Shown: in pieces, positions 1 to 11,778 of the stretch
Position numbering within the stretch: the first letter of the stretch is position 1
Layout: each line of letters begins with the position of its first letter
Assembly (NCBI GenBank): GCA_944989445.1
Contig: CALYLW010000129.1
Coordinates: forward strand, 1,134,415 to 1,198,414
Length of the DNA: 64,000 nucleotides
Origin: Ampullaceana balthica
Taxonomy: Eukaryota > Mollusca > Gastropoda > Lymnaeidae
Reading direction: 5' to 3'
The notes under the pieces: model-generated
The model's database searches: none
Seen by the model: the letters and a program-made list of their open reading frames with translations, nothing else
What the model was told of the DNA's origin: nothing
Position numbers and translations under genes: made by a program

Positions 1-177
1 GTATCTATGTAATAGAGTCTGAATGGGAAATAAAATGACAAGTACATGATAATAATCATTCATTCATGTTTCATACGTTGTAAGTTGTACTTGAAGTAGA
101 CAAAATATATATGCGGCCCGCCTATAACAATAAAGTTAACAATGCGGCCCTCCGTGGAAAAAGTTTGCCCACCCCTG
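1..177. repeat. Right end of a hAT-type non-autonomous element
   Basis: The tract ends in GTTTGCCCACCCCTG, the mirror of the CAGGGGTGTCCAAAC terminus seen intact at 10400 and 13531, and it carries the same GCGGCCC-rich subterminal sequence. The other end lies outside the window, so the target duplication cannot be checked. It falls in an HMGCR intron, because both flanks lie between coding exons of that gene. Confidence 0.6.
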
Positions 178-1478
178 GTATAGAGTATAGAAATTTATTG
201 AAAATAAACAAATGGTTTGAAGGAAAATTATATTTATGAACCCAACTTTTGCATGACATTTGAAGCGAATGTTATTTGCTTAAGCATTCATGTCAGCACA
301 ATATTTTCTTGCATGATAGTTTCTTGAGTAACTTTGAATAATAATAATAATAATAATAGTGGGGGGACCGGGAAGGGGGGACGGGGACGACCACCACAAA
401 TATAAAAAGGTTATATTTTCACCATTTCTCACTTGCATCTATTCCACTTTCATACTTCAATTTATAAAAATATTTTAAATTTTATTTAGACACTAAATTA
501 TTATCAACTTTTGTAGACCAAATTCTTTTAAAGAATGTGAGAAACATTAAAACAAAACTGAAAAAGGTGCACATGGAATACAACATAGCCGTGCATTGCG
601 TTAATCATCAGCAGGCCTTTAGCTTCACACACCTAAAGTTTGACATTGCAATGTCTGACTGAATCAAATTTATGAAAATCAGTTCCTTTTGTTTGCTGAC
701 GATATGTTCAAAGCTTTCACTTTCACAAGAAGTATGGGGTGGTTTTTTTCTGTACTAATTATCAGAAAATGGATAATGACCTCTGAACTCAAGGATAAGT
801 TTGGAGGGTATTGGAACAGACAAGTTTGGACATTTAAAGAAATTTGTCCATCTGCTTCCATGAGATTTCCATGTTGTAGTAGATAATGTGCTATTTGAAT
901 GATAAGCTCTTGTCCAAGTCAATATGTAATAAGACAAAAGTCAAGGCCAAATTTACGATTGAGAATCTTCAAGGGTCTCAGTAGCTTCCTCTCTTAAGTC
1001 AAAAGTTATTCAGCTGTATGGGAAGAAGTGCTGCCAAGTCTGTGACAACAAGGAGGAAGAGTCATAGAAAACAACCGTAAATACTCGTGTATAAGTCGAT
1101 TTCGCTTATAAGTCGACCCCCTAATTTGTCAGTTGAAAAGTGGAATTTTACATTTCTTCAATGATTGCTACAGTAAACTCATGACGTTTATAAAATGAGT
1201 TACGCGTGTATAAGTCAAGCCCTGATTTGGCCTTGAAATTTTAAAAAATACCGACTTATACTCGAGTATAAACGGTATGTTTTTTTTCCCCAATTGTTTA
1301 AAAACATTTTTTGTGTGAGAAATATTTGATACATCAGTATTCTATCTCCAAGTCTGAGACCCCTGCTCTAGTTGAAACTTATGCAGTAGATAATATGTGG
1401 ATGACCTTTCAATGGATTCGAATAAAGAGCAATTTTCCAAAGAATTTCAAAAATTATTTTGCAAAACTTCTCACTTAC
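178..1478. other. HMGCR intron sequence, no exon seen
   Basis: No open frame with HMG-CoA reductase similarity lies left of 1479. The stretch is AT-rich, with an (AAT)n microsatellite at about 338-357 followed by a G-rich patch, and it holds the MITE at 1074-1276. The linker and catalytic exons must lie to the left of position 1. Confidence 0.5.
1074..1276. repeat. Short MITE with terminal inverted repeats (GTATAAGTCGA family)
   Basis: It begins ACCGTAAATACTCGTGTATA and ends with the near-complement TATACTCGAGTATAAACGGT, giving roughly 25-bp inverted ends around a 203-bp body with no coding sequence. The internal repeats of GTATAAGTCGA near both ends are typical of mariner-type MITEs. No clear target duplication is visible, so the superfamily is uncertain. 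Confidence 0.6.
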
Positions 1479-1639
1479 ATTGTCCCCTAGACCATGGTTG
1501 TAACTGTTCACAGGCATTTTGAGCTTTGAGCATCTTCTGTACTTCCTGATCCACTTTGTCATCAAATAAAACATATTTGATTGCCAGTGCGGCTCCAAGT
1601 GCTAACGTCATACCATAGTCAAAGTTAGTAGTTAAAAAT
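1479..1639 (-). CDS. HMGCR: HMGCR coding exon 8 (last membrane helix, start of linker)
   Basis: The acceptor is CACCTTTTCAG|A and the donor ACAAT|GTAAGT, phase 1. It encodes [20 protein letters not shown], then [14 protein letters not shown] and a non-conserved tail. It corresponds to the final helix of the membrane domain (family ITLSLALLLAVKYIFFE). Downstream exons are outside the window. Confidence 0.93.
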
Positions 1640-4600
1640 CTGAAAAGGTGAAATTATATTATTTAAGTGATAGGAAATTATTTATATTTTAAACAAATTT
1701 TATTAACAGGCACATAAATATACTATTATAGTTGAGAAATTATTTTTAAATTCCAGAACTATCCAAGCGGTCAATGAAACCTTTTTATATTGTGTGTCAC
1801 AGCTGATTTAATCCACTTTTAGTAAAATCATCATTAGAAATTTGAATGATTAAATGCAGTTTTGTAAGGAAATAGTAGAATTGAGATAAATTTAGTTCCT
1901 ATTTCTATTTCTGTGTATAAGCATGCTTTAATAAGTACTTATTTTATGACCGATGGAAGTTAAATTTGCTCATTTTTTATTTCAAAGCTAATTGTCTGAT
2001 ACAGGAGAGGAGAGCTCTTCCGATTCAACACAGACAGCAATCAAAATTTAAACTATGAATGAACATAATAGTTCTAAACGTGATGCTGGCATGAGTCAGC
2101 TATTGACACTTTCAGCTTAGGAGTATGCATGCTAGACCAATTCATTAAGGTAAGGGTGCAGAAAAAACTGACTGGATCCCAAAGACCTAACCTAATCAGT
2201 TCAGAGAAATTTATATAAGTGAATGTTCTAGAGTGAATTAATTGGCTATTGATTGAATAACTTAAATTAAAATAAATTTTTGTGGTTCCCCTGTTTTATA
2301 TTATTTTGAAGGAAATTGCTTCTAGTACTTCAAACACATCATTTTATGGTAGATTCAACATTTGTTAGAGTATTAGGTTGGTTGAATGCGCAATGTGAGC
2401 CATAAAACTTTATTCCCTCTGTGAAGGTCATGGTCAAAATCAAAATTTCCTTTCATGCCACTAGAAACATGGTCCAATATATTCTTAAAGCGAATGCATC
2501 CCTGTCTGTTAGGGTCTCTGAATTCATTACACTGGGATTCTGTCATTTTTACAAGCATAAGACAATGTTTAAAATGGCTTGACACAAGTGCATTAGAAAA
2601 ATGTACTTATTATTTGAGTTAACAATTTCTTTCTAGCTTAATCTTATATATTACAGAAGATTGTGTGCTACGATTATCCATGGATTATGTCCACTCTTAT
2701 CATTTTTTTAATTTGAGCTTTAAATGTTGATGCAAAACAAATTTTATAGCGTACTACCTGCTAATATAAAATTTCCAAAGAGGAATTGAAGGATTAATAG
2801 GTTGATCGCCAGTTGACATGAGTCCTCCAACACCAACAGCGGCAGCATTGGTTTCTGCAATCAAACGGCTGTGAGCATGTACCAGGACCAATCCAGCAGA
2901 CTGGAGAGAATCAAGCAATTAAAAAAAAATCATCTGATGTGTGCATTTATGAACAGTGAAGTAAACTTTTTCAAAAGAACATCGAGAATATAATTATGGT
3001 CAGTGTCTAAAACAAAATTTAATAGCAATAATTATTTAATAATGTTTTATTCATTGATTGTAGACTGAAAAAACATTGTCTAAACAAAATCAAAATGGAA
3101 ATTTGTTATTTTAGTACCATAATGATTTTAACTCTTTGAGTAACAGGATTAGGCTTCTTTTCCTCCTCCTCCTTTTGAAGTACTTTAGCTAGTTGCTGTA
3201 ATTGCTGCAATGGTTTTCCTTGGTTGCGGTCCCTAGACACCTGGAGAAGTTTTGAAAATGACTGTTATAGTGAATTTTTATCTTCAGAGAAATTTCTACA
3301 ATATATTTCTTCTCTTCATTTTAAAAATATTTCTTGCAGCTCTCACAAACTAGTAGAACAACTTTTCAATTACATAAATAGTTATTTATATCTAGTTACT
3401 TACTTCAAGCACAAGGGATAAACAGGCAGGATAGAAGGTCATGAATGCTAAATAGTTAGCTATTACTGAGAGACAGCCAAAACAACACATGGTTTCTAGC
3501 TGCTTCACGCCTAGGAATAAGGAAGCATTCAAAATCAACACATAAATTTTAAATTTTACCAGCATGAGCATAAAATTTTCAAAAGTTAGTGCGATGGCCT
3601 TTAAATAATTCAATTTTAGTATACAGAATTAAAATGCAACTCACCAGACAGAGTGCCAACGCCAATAGCAAGAGTTTCAACTATTGCATCTAAAGTAATT
3701 GATGGGCCAATAATAGCCATTCCCCTTCCTATTTTTTTCTGAAGCTCAAGCTGATTAGCAGCAGTAAGTGAAAGACGAGCCAAAGCACTGGCTTTAGACA
3801 AATCTACCAGCAACAGAAAAAATGGCAAGGCTTCGCTGAAAGTAAAATAATGGAAGAATTATTAAATGAAGCTTATCAATAAATACAAATTGTTGACAAA
3901 TTATAATCATCGTTTATTTTTTTTAATATTAACTTTGCAATCAAATTCAAGGTGAATAAATCAAACATCCAACCTTCTTAGAACATACCACCTTTCCAAT
4001 ACCTTTTAATTTGATTTAATTATATTAGCCTGTTCAATTAGAAAAACTATATTAGCCTGTTCAATTAGAAAAAATTATATTTTTTAATGACATTGTAAGA
4101 CAAAATACTTACTTCAATCCATTCAAATCAAATCCAATCAAATTAGCTATTGCTATGCTGAATATGAAGCTTGAAAATATTGTAACTATACCAGCCAAAC
4201 CTTTAAAAAAAAAGAGGAGAAATTAATTTAGTTTTTATATTTATTTTAATGGTAATTTACATCAAATACTAAAAATCAATTTTTAAAAATTATGGCCAAT
4301 GTGTTATTTAAATATGACATTTCAAGGCACTAAGCATTTATCTGTATATATTATATTTAGTATGTGTGCAATAAAATGTGATTGTTTTGACATTTTGATT
4401 CCCAACACACAACACCATAAATAACAATAAAAGTCACATTTCATGTCATTACAATCATAAGAACTTTTATTTCTTTATAAAACAAACAAGATTATAAAAG
4501 TGCATAACTTAATTTTTTAATTGTGAAACATCAATGATGATTTTGAATGAGGAATTTCGCAGAATAACACGGTGATGTAAAATAAAAGTGCTTAGTTTTT

Positions 4601-7600
4601 TTTTAAATTAAAAAAAAACAAAAGAAGCATATCATATGATTTGAATAACATTTTTTTTTACATTTAAATTTCCATAAATTTGTTTATTAAATTGGATTTT
4701 TTTTTAATTACAACAAATTTGCATCAAATATATAGTTTTAAAGTTTTTTTCCATTGCATTAATATTATCAAAAATATATTCCAGTTCTTATGTGCTTCTC
4801 TTTTGAAATTTAATATATTAAGCTTTTCAAGTTTGTACACAGGCCTCTTTTTTTATAAATATTTTAGATTTTTTAAAAATGTCAACATCATACACTTTAC
4901 ACAGTATACACTATTCAACAATAACTATTCTGCTAAATCGTCTTCATTCATTTAAAATAAAAGTAAAATTCATGTGAAATATGTTGTGAATTCTCTTTTG
5001 TATATTTTTGCTTCATCAGCAATTACCTAATTATGGAGATATGTGCTAAAACTCAATTATGGGGGAATTAATTTCTGTGTGGTATTGTTGAGTTAGCTAT
5101 CACCAGATAAGGCTATATTGTTAAAATATTTATCCAGACCTGCAAGCTTTAACACATATTAAAACTTTATGGTTGGCAGAGAATAAAGTAAGAATTTATC
5201 TCAAAAGTGTGGAAAAAAACGACCAAATTAATTACGTAACTTCTTGTCTATTTTAAAGACAACAATATATAGAAGCTTTGTTGTACATGCAAACTGTAGA
5301 CAGAAATTAAATAACAATAAGAAAATTAATTGAAGACATGAATAATAATAATGTGCTTGTTACAATTTTGCAGGTCCACATGTTTATTCTTGTTATATAT
5401 TTCTTTTCTTGGCTATGTAAAACTTTCAAAGCCACATCAGTGACTTTATATGCCGTAAACGTAGTTTTTGTTGTAAATTCCAAAAAGTACTTTCTAATAA
5501 CAAAACAGTTTTTAATGGACTTGATTTGCTGAAAATAGCAAATAAATAAATGTTAAAATATCTCATGTTTTGCTATAGACATTTTAAAGTAAACAAAATA
5601 CATAAGGCAGTTTAAAAAAACCAGTTATTTTCAAGCATGCATTATTTATAAGGGCTTCAAGTTTTATCTTTAAAAAAAATATATATATACAGTTTGTAAT
5701 ACAGTTCGTATTGTATTTTTTTTATTGTAATTATCTTAAAGTGCGATCAGAATAAATATTTATGAAAAAAATTATTTCAAAATGATTTATTTATAAATAT
5801 TTAAGCAGAATTTTACCCATACTAATCTCTATTTTTCTATTTGTAGAACAAATTTTTGTAATGTAATTGAAGTGCATTTTAATATAAATTGAAAATGTAA
5901 AAAAATTGACTGTTTAAAAAATCACTTAAACTAACTAGAAAAAAAAACTAGTTAATGTTGTTAGCCAAAATGTTGTACCTACTTACAAACAAATACATTT
6001 TACTTACCAGATTTTATAAAATTGGTCAAACAACACACTGTTCCAATATTTCATAGCATAGAGGATCACAACATAAAACCTTTGATTGTTATAATGAATT
6101 TCTAATACAAAAATGTTACAACAGTTTCCACAATGGAATAGACAAAATGTAAGTATGAAGTCCTCAAACATTAAATAGAAATCTGGTGATTAATGTCCCA
6201 CTTCCTCTAGTCATTCACATTGTATTAATATAGGACTTTGATCGCCAGTCCAGGTGTGTTAAACTAAACGAAGGAGAAAATAAACGACAGCTCTGAAAGT
6301 CCAGGACAGAGGCCCTGCTTTTTGCTAGCAGAATGCGGATCCATGTCCCAAGTGCGGCATACACGTCTGGGCTTGGTTTGGTCTTGTCAACCATCCCCAA
6401 TTCACCCCCAGACAAATGAATGGTCGTCTTCGCATATATATAGCCTTTTATGATTGAACATCCCTCATTTAAAAAGTTCAAGGTATGGGTAGAAAATTTT
6501 GATTTTTTATTTTATTTTCAGTCTTTCTTCTTTTCTTTTTTGTATTTTAAAAATCTCTACCTAATTATTTTTTAAGAAATAATATGTAGTAAATAATGTA
6601 AATTTAATTTAAACACTTCTCTTTGTTTTTTGTTTTTGTACTGATAAGCTGAAATGCTGACTTATTGATTTGTCCATAAATAAAGTTTAATTTATTGCTT
6701 CAATCAAACAATATGTTTGTGCATCTTGTATTTTATTTGAAAGCTTTATACCAATCAAATTCCTTGTGACATTGTTATTTCCAGATTCATGAAAAACCTA
6801 TAGCAATTTTGTAACCTTTTTAAAACACAATCACAAATCTTCTATACCACATAGCACACTAACCAAAACAAAGCAACAACAAGATTAAATAATAATAAAG
6901 TCACATGTTTTTTCCCCCCCCATTGAAATCAAATTTTTTTTAATTCAAAAATATTGTGAAGCCCAGAATTTATGGAGCCATACTGTTGTAAGATTTTCAT
7001 GTCTGTTTAAACATGCATCTCAGTGATTAAAGTTGAAAATATAGTTAACATTTATTTTTATCACCTTATTCTGTTGACCAACACACATATAAACAGTGAA
7101 TATCCATGCATGGTCAAAAATGTATTTAATTTTATGTATGTCTTGGATTAGTTGAAGCCAAATAGAAAATGATACTTCATAATTTATGGCATAATTTATT
7201 GTCCTCAATGATCCACAGAATTTTATGGCTAGTTATTTTTCCCTTGTATTTAAGGGAGAAAATAAATTTTCTTCAAATTTTCTTCTTTTCTTCTTTTACA
7301 ATTGTTGAACATAAAAACCATAAGTGCTTAGTAATTATACTAACCTAATAAATACTTGGATCCTAGTTTCCTAAGATTTCTAAACTGCAGATAAACGTAC
7401 ATAATGGCTAGACAGCGTGTGAGTGACAAAATGATCATGTCTGAGCTCTTCATCTCCTGAAAATAATATCGATTTATTTTGTATAGTACTTTTAACCAAA
7501 TAAACTTGAGTCATTTTATCTATTAAGATTTAATTATTTGTAAATCATTAATTTCTTGAAAAGTTATTTAAAACTAGATGCATTTTTAAAATGTACCATT

Positions 7601-9681
7601 TAGAGGATACATTACATCAAAAAAAATCAGTTACTTAAGAATGGCTAATTATGGACAAAGTCTCTCCCTCAATGTATAAAACAAAAAGTATATTACATCC
7701 ATATGTTCCACAATTAGTATTTTCCTGCATGCTTATTTTGCTGTTTTAAAATCATTTATAAAGCTCAACATAATCTTTATAAAAGTCATACAGAACAGCA
7801 CATGAAGGCTGGCTATAACCTAAAGAAATACTTAAAATGGCTTATTTCTAATCATTTATTGTTTGAAAACTTATAAATTAGGAAGATCATCTAGTGGCTA
7901 AAAACAGATACAGTGGGACCCGGTTAAGTCGACGGCCTTGGGGTATGAAAAATGGCGCCGAGGTAACCGATCGAGTTAAACGAAAACCAATATGGCGGCA
8001 AAATATTAACATGTGCTTGAAATTTTGATATATACATGATGTGCTTTAATTAGTGATGGGACGATTAATCAGAATCGTATCGGAATATCGGGACCCTAAT
8101 ATCTCTTCACTCTTTCCTAAGGTTAAGACCGTTTGTTTTTAAGGACCGTTTAAATATAGCCCAGGGTTCCCACTCAGTCGGGAAAAAGTCGGGAATTCTT
8201 AAAATAATTTTCCCTGTCTTCAAAGTCGGGAAAAAGTCGGGAAAAGTTATGACTAGTCGGGAATTTTTATATATATATTTTTTTTTCCCCCAAAGTAAAT
8301 TACTTTGATTACGTCTCTATGGTCATGTTTCGATTCCATTTAATAAAAAAAAAGTTACCTTACCAGTTTATAATTGTCTGCGCATACGTTAAAACTAAGG
8401 TCAAATTTTTCGCCGCGCCTCGTCCCATGTCGCATGGCATGTCACCGCCGCTCGCGTTTGCAATGCCGTCGAATCGGCAAATTAAAAAAAAACAACATAT
8501 CAATATGGTAATTTTAAGTTGGATGCTTTTGACGTGCAGGATATCTGTGACTATGAGACCGCACTCAAATTTCCTCCGTTAATCAAATGATAAGTGTAAC
8601 TTGTAATATAAATAGTAACAAATGCGGCTTTGACCGTTGATCACATCAAAGGCGCACTGTGTGTTAGACCTCAGCGAATTTTTTAAAAATAATTTTTTAT
8701 CAGAATTTGACCTACAACAGTGATGACGTGTATATTATATATATATACTGGAATATGATTTAAGAAAATGATTTGATTTCACCGTCACGCGCGTGTTAGT
8801 CACAGTCACGTATCTTACTGGTAACAAAGCAACAACAAACTTTAAAAAAAATAATAATTTTTTATATAATTATATAAAAACCACCGTTGATTCTCGATAC
8901 AAACCTTTATTTTCTTTTCTAAAGATATTCGTTTATCTTAAAAAATAAAATGATTAATGCATCAGAAAATGAATAAAGTTTAATAATAATATAACCTGCA
9001 CTGCGAAATAATGACGGATTAAAGACTGCCAACGTGATTTTCGAGTACCTCTGGTGAATACATACTCAAACTAATTCACACACGGAATCATTTTGATAGT
9101 AAAAACATCCGATAATTTTTATTGAAATCTCGTAGAATCACACAATAGCCGGAAGTCTCGAAGAAAGCCAGATGTCAACACTGTTTTGATTTAAAAATGC
9201 CAAAGTGCATTGCTAGGCGAACAGACGGGGATCTAGCTAACCCACGTTAAGTTGCAAATTTGGCACTCCTTTGTGCTCAAAATATTAGGGCTCTGCGACT
9301 TAAAAAAATCAAATTAACCGATGAAAAAATGCAAAGACAAAGAGAGAATTTGGCGGTTCCAATAAAAAACGTCAACCTGACGAGTTAACCGGGCTCGAGT
9401 TAAGTGGGTCCCACTGTAATTACCTCTTAGCACTTAATAATAATGATTCCATTTATCAAAGTGTCATACCATTCTTAAATAATACATACCTCTTCATTTT
9501 GACAAACATAGTTCCATCCACAGACTTTACTGTTAATGGCCCATAAACTCATAGACATGAGCGAGATTGTAATGGTAAGCGTGCCTATTAACACTTCCCA
9601 TGGGTGGCTTGCACAAAGCTGACCATGTGCTTGAAATAAACGGGACAGCATTTTACCTGGCACTAGTGAATATCTAATAAT
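1479..9681 (-). CDS. HMGCR: 3-hydroxy-3-methylglutaryl-CoA reductase, N-terminal half (eight coding exons)
   Basis: HMGCR is the ER-membrane enzyme that reduces HMG-CoA to mevalonate with NADPH, the committed step of the isoprenoid pathway. Eight coding exons (9651-9490, 7456-7345, 4200-4113, 3835-3645, 3510-3404, 3240-3118, 2900-2758, 1639-1479) join in phase to about 362 residues with GT-AG borders. Diagnostic matches in order are MLSRLF and [11 protein letters not shown] at the start, the sterol-sensing segment with [41 protein letters not shown] and [13 protein letters not shown], then [10 protein letters not shown] and [10 protein letters not shown]. These are the hallmarks of the multi-pass membrane domain. 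The linker and catalytic domain are beyond the left edge. A pyrimidine-rich acceptor at 9682-9687 leaves a 30-base 5' UTR piece in the first coding exon, so at least one non-coding exon lies upstream. I chose the ATG at 9651, which aligns with the known family start. Confidence 0.96.
2758..2900 (-). CDS. HMGCR: HMGCR coding exon 7 (residues 262-309)
   Basis: The acceptor is TTGATTCTCTCCAG|TCT and the donor AGCAG|GTAGTA, phase 2. It encodes [16 protein letters not shown], a divergent lumenal loop rich in Ala/Gly, then [13 protein letters not shown]. The ends match family sequence and the loop differs, as is usual for this segment. Confidence 0.93.
3118..3240 (-). CDS. HMGCR: HMGCR coding exon 6 (residues 221-261, cytosolic loop)
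   Basis: The acceptor is AACTTCTCCAG|GTG. The donor ATG|GTACTA is weak but in phase 0. It encodes a Q/E/K-rich loop ending [18 protein letters not shown]. The lysine before PNP (K249 here) corresponds to the lysine that is ubiquitinated in mammalian HMGCR (K248). Confidence 0.92.
3404..3510 (-). CDS. HMGCR: HMGCR coding exon 5 (residues about 185-220)
   Basis: The acceptor is CTTATTCCTAG|GC and the donor CTTGAA|GTAAGT, phase 0. It encodes [20 protein letters not shown], then [15 protein letters not shown], a further membrane helix matching the family almost residue for residue. Confidence 0.95.
3645..3835 (-). CDS. HMGCR: HMGCR coding exon 4 (sterol-sensing core)
   Basis: The acceptor is TTACTTTCAG|CGAAGCC and the donor GTCTG|GTGAGT, phase 1. 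It encodes [20 protein letters not shown], a polar loop rich in Q/E/K, then [20 protein letters not shown] and AIGVGTLSG. This is the most conserved block of the membrane domain and the strongest single identification. Confidence 0.95.
4113..4200 (-). CDS. HMGCR: HMGCR coding exon 3 (residues 92-121)
   Basis: The acceptor is TTTTTTTAAAG|GT and the donor TTGAA|GTAAGT, phase 2. It encodes [20 protein letters not shown], then [10 protein letters not shown], a transmembrane helix of the sterol-sensing domain matching the family GIAGLFTIFSSFVFS pattern. Confidence 0.93.
4201..7344. other. HMGCR third-largest gap: intron with no exon seen
   Basis: This 3.1 kb intron is very AT-rich with poly-T and poly-A runs. 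The only structured piece I see is the GC-richer tract at 6215-6490. The short open frames at 4680-4955, 5338-5532 and 7020-7208 are of low-complexity AT-rich composition and do not look coding. Confidence 0.5.
6215..6490 (-). repeat. Retroelement-like GC-richer fragment inside HMGCR intron
   Basis: This block differs in base composition from the intron around it. It ends (plus strand 6228-6245) with ATAGGACTTTGATCGCCAG, nearly the same as ATAGGACTTTGATCCCCGG at about 44076, so it belongs to a dispersed repeat. An 88-residue minus-strand frame crosses it but shows no domain I know. A LINE or SINE untranslated segment is my best guess. Confidence 0.35.
7345..7456 (-). CDS. HMGCR: HMGCR coding exon 2 (residues 55-92, start of sterol-sensing domain)
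   Basis: The acceptor is TATTATTTTCAG|GAG and the donor TTATTAG|GTTAGT, phase 1. It encodes [16 protein letters not shown], then [19 protein letters not shown]. In vertebrate HMGCR this segment (YIYF and the following lysine) is the Insig-binding and ubiquitination region. Here the tetrapeptide is YVYL (residues 74-77) and the lysine is kept (K88). Confidence 0.93.
7911..9416. mobile_element. Tc1/mariner-like element, TA target duplication, no intact transposase
   Basis: It starts CAGTGGGACCCGGTTAAGTC and ends with ACTTAACTCGAGCCCGG in inverse orientation, then GGGTCCCACTG. Both ends are flanked by TA. The 1506-bp body lies in the first coding intron of HMGCR. Inside it, about 8160-8260 repeats GTCGGGAAAAAGTCGGGAA, which looks like a nested end of another element. 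No frame longer than 87 residues and no DDE motif is seen, so it is non-autonomous or decayed. Confidence 0.75.
9490..9681 (-). CDS. HMGCR: HMGCR first coding exon (5' UTR end plus residues 1-54)
   Basis: The acceptor TTTCTTTCTTTAG precedes 9681, about 30 bases of 5' UTR follow, and the ATG is at 9651. The peptide starts [20 protein letters not shown] and contains the first transmembrane helix (about residues 20-40) and [13 protein letters not shown]. The donor after 9490 is GAG|GTATGT, phase 0. An upstream in-frame GTG at 9663 is not needed. Confidence 0.93.
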
Positions 9682-10399
9682 CTAAAGAAAGAAAAACGAA
9701 GAAAAAATATGAATTTTATCATTTTTAAAGGTAGAAAGAATTGTCTTAAAGAAAATAAAAGACTCTGGTTGAATGACTGTGAAATTTTAATCGTACGCAG
9801 TTAAATCTCTTCTGACCTACTGAGACAACTAAATGAGAGCAACTTAGGAAAGAGGAAAGATTAAAAAAATGTTAAAGCATTCATAAGGAAGAAAACACAA
9901 ATCAATAAACAGCTTTTAAAAACACATGAGAAATAATGAACTAATTTTTTTAATAAAAATTTTAAAAACACCCAAAAAAAAACAGAGGGCACAAGTTATA
10001 AAACTAATAAAATTTTTATAGACTTTTTATTGACAAGACAGTTTAAGGAACCAATAAAAAGGAGTTTTTCAAAAAAAGTGAAACATAATATCTGTAAACG
10101 GACACATTAATGTTCTTGAAATGTTTGGCTTCTGCACTAATTAATTACGGTTATCTGTAAATAATCTACAATTAACTTTTACTTTACTGTTAAAATAATC
10201 ACTAATTATATTTCTGTATATTTAAATCATGTTTGTAAAATAAAATATGTGGTTGTTTAGGAACCCAAGAACATTGTCAGCTTAAGCTTCTGTAATGATA
10301 AATTATGAAATGATAAATGAAATGTTGGATTGCATAAATTTTTAAAGATTATAACAGCACTTGAATTAAAAATTACATATACATTTATATGGTCTAAAC
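9682..10399. other. No gene seen (HMGCR upstream or 5' intron)
   Basis: AT-rich sequence between the first coding exon of HMGCR and the next transposon. The HMGCR first (non-coding) exon and promoter should lie somewhere to the right of 9687, but I could not place them. Confidence 0.4.
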
Positions 10400-11778
10400 C
10401 AGGGGTGTCTAAACTTTTTGCATGGCGGGCCATATTCCATGAAGTAAAGATATGTGAGGACAGGATTAAGATAATAAACAAAAATGACATACATTGAGAG
10501 GTTTGTATTGCAAAATTTTAATTTGAAGGTTGAAACTGAGATCTTACTGCAGTAAATAGGCGAGATCCGGCTCAATGCCACTGGTTTTATAGATGTGATA
10601 TCACGCAGGTGAGAGCCACTTAATCTCGCCCTCACACGATTGTTGTTAAAATTCATATATGAAAATGTCTGTTCACACTAGTATGTCGAGCCAAACAATC
10701 TTATCATTTTCTTAGCAAATGTTTGATTCTCTTGGAATCTGTCTTTTTTCAGCTGACAGTATAAGTCAATGAGAGAAAGCTGTTTGTTGTCTGCTGCGAC
10801 ATTCAGCATGAGTTTGTAACTCAACGTGTTCCACAGAGAAAGGCGAAGAGAAAAATTTAATTTCCATTTTAATAGTTGCAAAGCCCTGAAAGCGTCTTTG
10901 AAATTCATCAGCCAGAAATATATCTGCAACATACATCTGCCTTTGCTCATTGAAGTTTCTTTCTGGAAAACTTGTCACGATTTCCTGTTTTTGGGCGAAA
11001 TGTGTGATAATAGGCTACATTTGAGACAGTTGCCTTTGAAAATTTCATTTGCTTGTTCGCAAAAGGCTTTGATCTGTGAATATAATTGGCTTAACACTGC
11101 ATTGAAGACTTGTGTTAAGCAGGTTTAGATGTCTTATCACATCAACTAAAAATGCAAACTCTGCAAGCCAAGCAGGATTAGATAATTCTGGAATTTGTTA
11201 TTTTTCCATGAATCACCAAAATTCTTTTTTAATTGTGTAGCAATTACATTAGCCCTCTTACATCATTGTGATACACAACATCTCTTTGGATGTCACGAAG
11301 AAACAGTTGAAACTGGGGGTGAAACAGAGCTTTAGAGCGAATAGTGTTTATAGCTCATATCAAGGGCTTAATGACATAATCACATCAAAAATGTTAAGCA
11401 AAAAGAACTTGTTGAAAGATACAGTGAAGTTTAAGAGCTTTGTAAACCCTCTTTGCTGACTTTGTTACAGACAAGTGTTGCTAGTCCACTGTGCTCACCA
11501 GTCATAACAGGGGCACCATCAGTAATAATTAGATATTTTTTCCATGAAATTTAATTCAACAAATCTGAACCACTTGTTTGGTCTACTCTTAAGGTCAAGT
11601 AATTGGTAAACAATAAAACGTACTCGATTATTTCACGTACTCAAAGACAATACAAAATTTAGACTTTTCTTATAAATATAATGTCATTACAGAAATAATA
11701 CATCGGTCAATTAATTATTTAAGATGAGGCAGCGGGCCAGTTAAAATTGCATCGCAGGCCGGACTTTGGACACCCCTA
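10400..11778 (-). mobile_element. hAT element with broken GTF2IRD2/ZBED-like transposase
   Basis: The ends are CAGGGGTGTCTAAAC and GGACACCCCTA, with an exact 8-bp duplication GTCTAAAC at 10392-10399 and 11779-11786. Minus-strand remnants, in several frames, read ITDGAPVMTGEHSGLATLVC near 11480-11530, FPERNFNEQRQMYVADIF near 10950, KMIRLFGSTY near 10690 and MNFNNNRVRARLSGSHLRD near 10600-10656. These match the hAT transposases from which vertebrate GTF2IRD2 and ZBED genes derive. The catalytic core is incomplete and full of stops, so this copy cannot encode a transposase. Confidence 0.85.

Noticed and set aside
1368..1598. 76-residue minus-strand frame overlapping HMGCR exon 8
   Set aside because: It is a different frame from the HMGCR reading; the in-phase exon 1479-1639 matches the family.
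4680..4955. 91-residue Phe/Ile/Asn-rich plus-strand frame
   Set aside because: Lies within an HMGCR intron, with low-complexity AT-driven composition.
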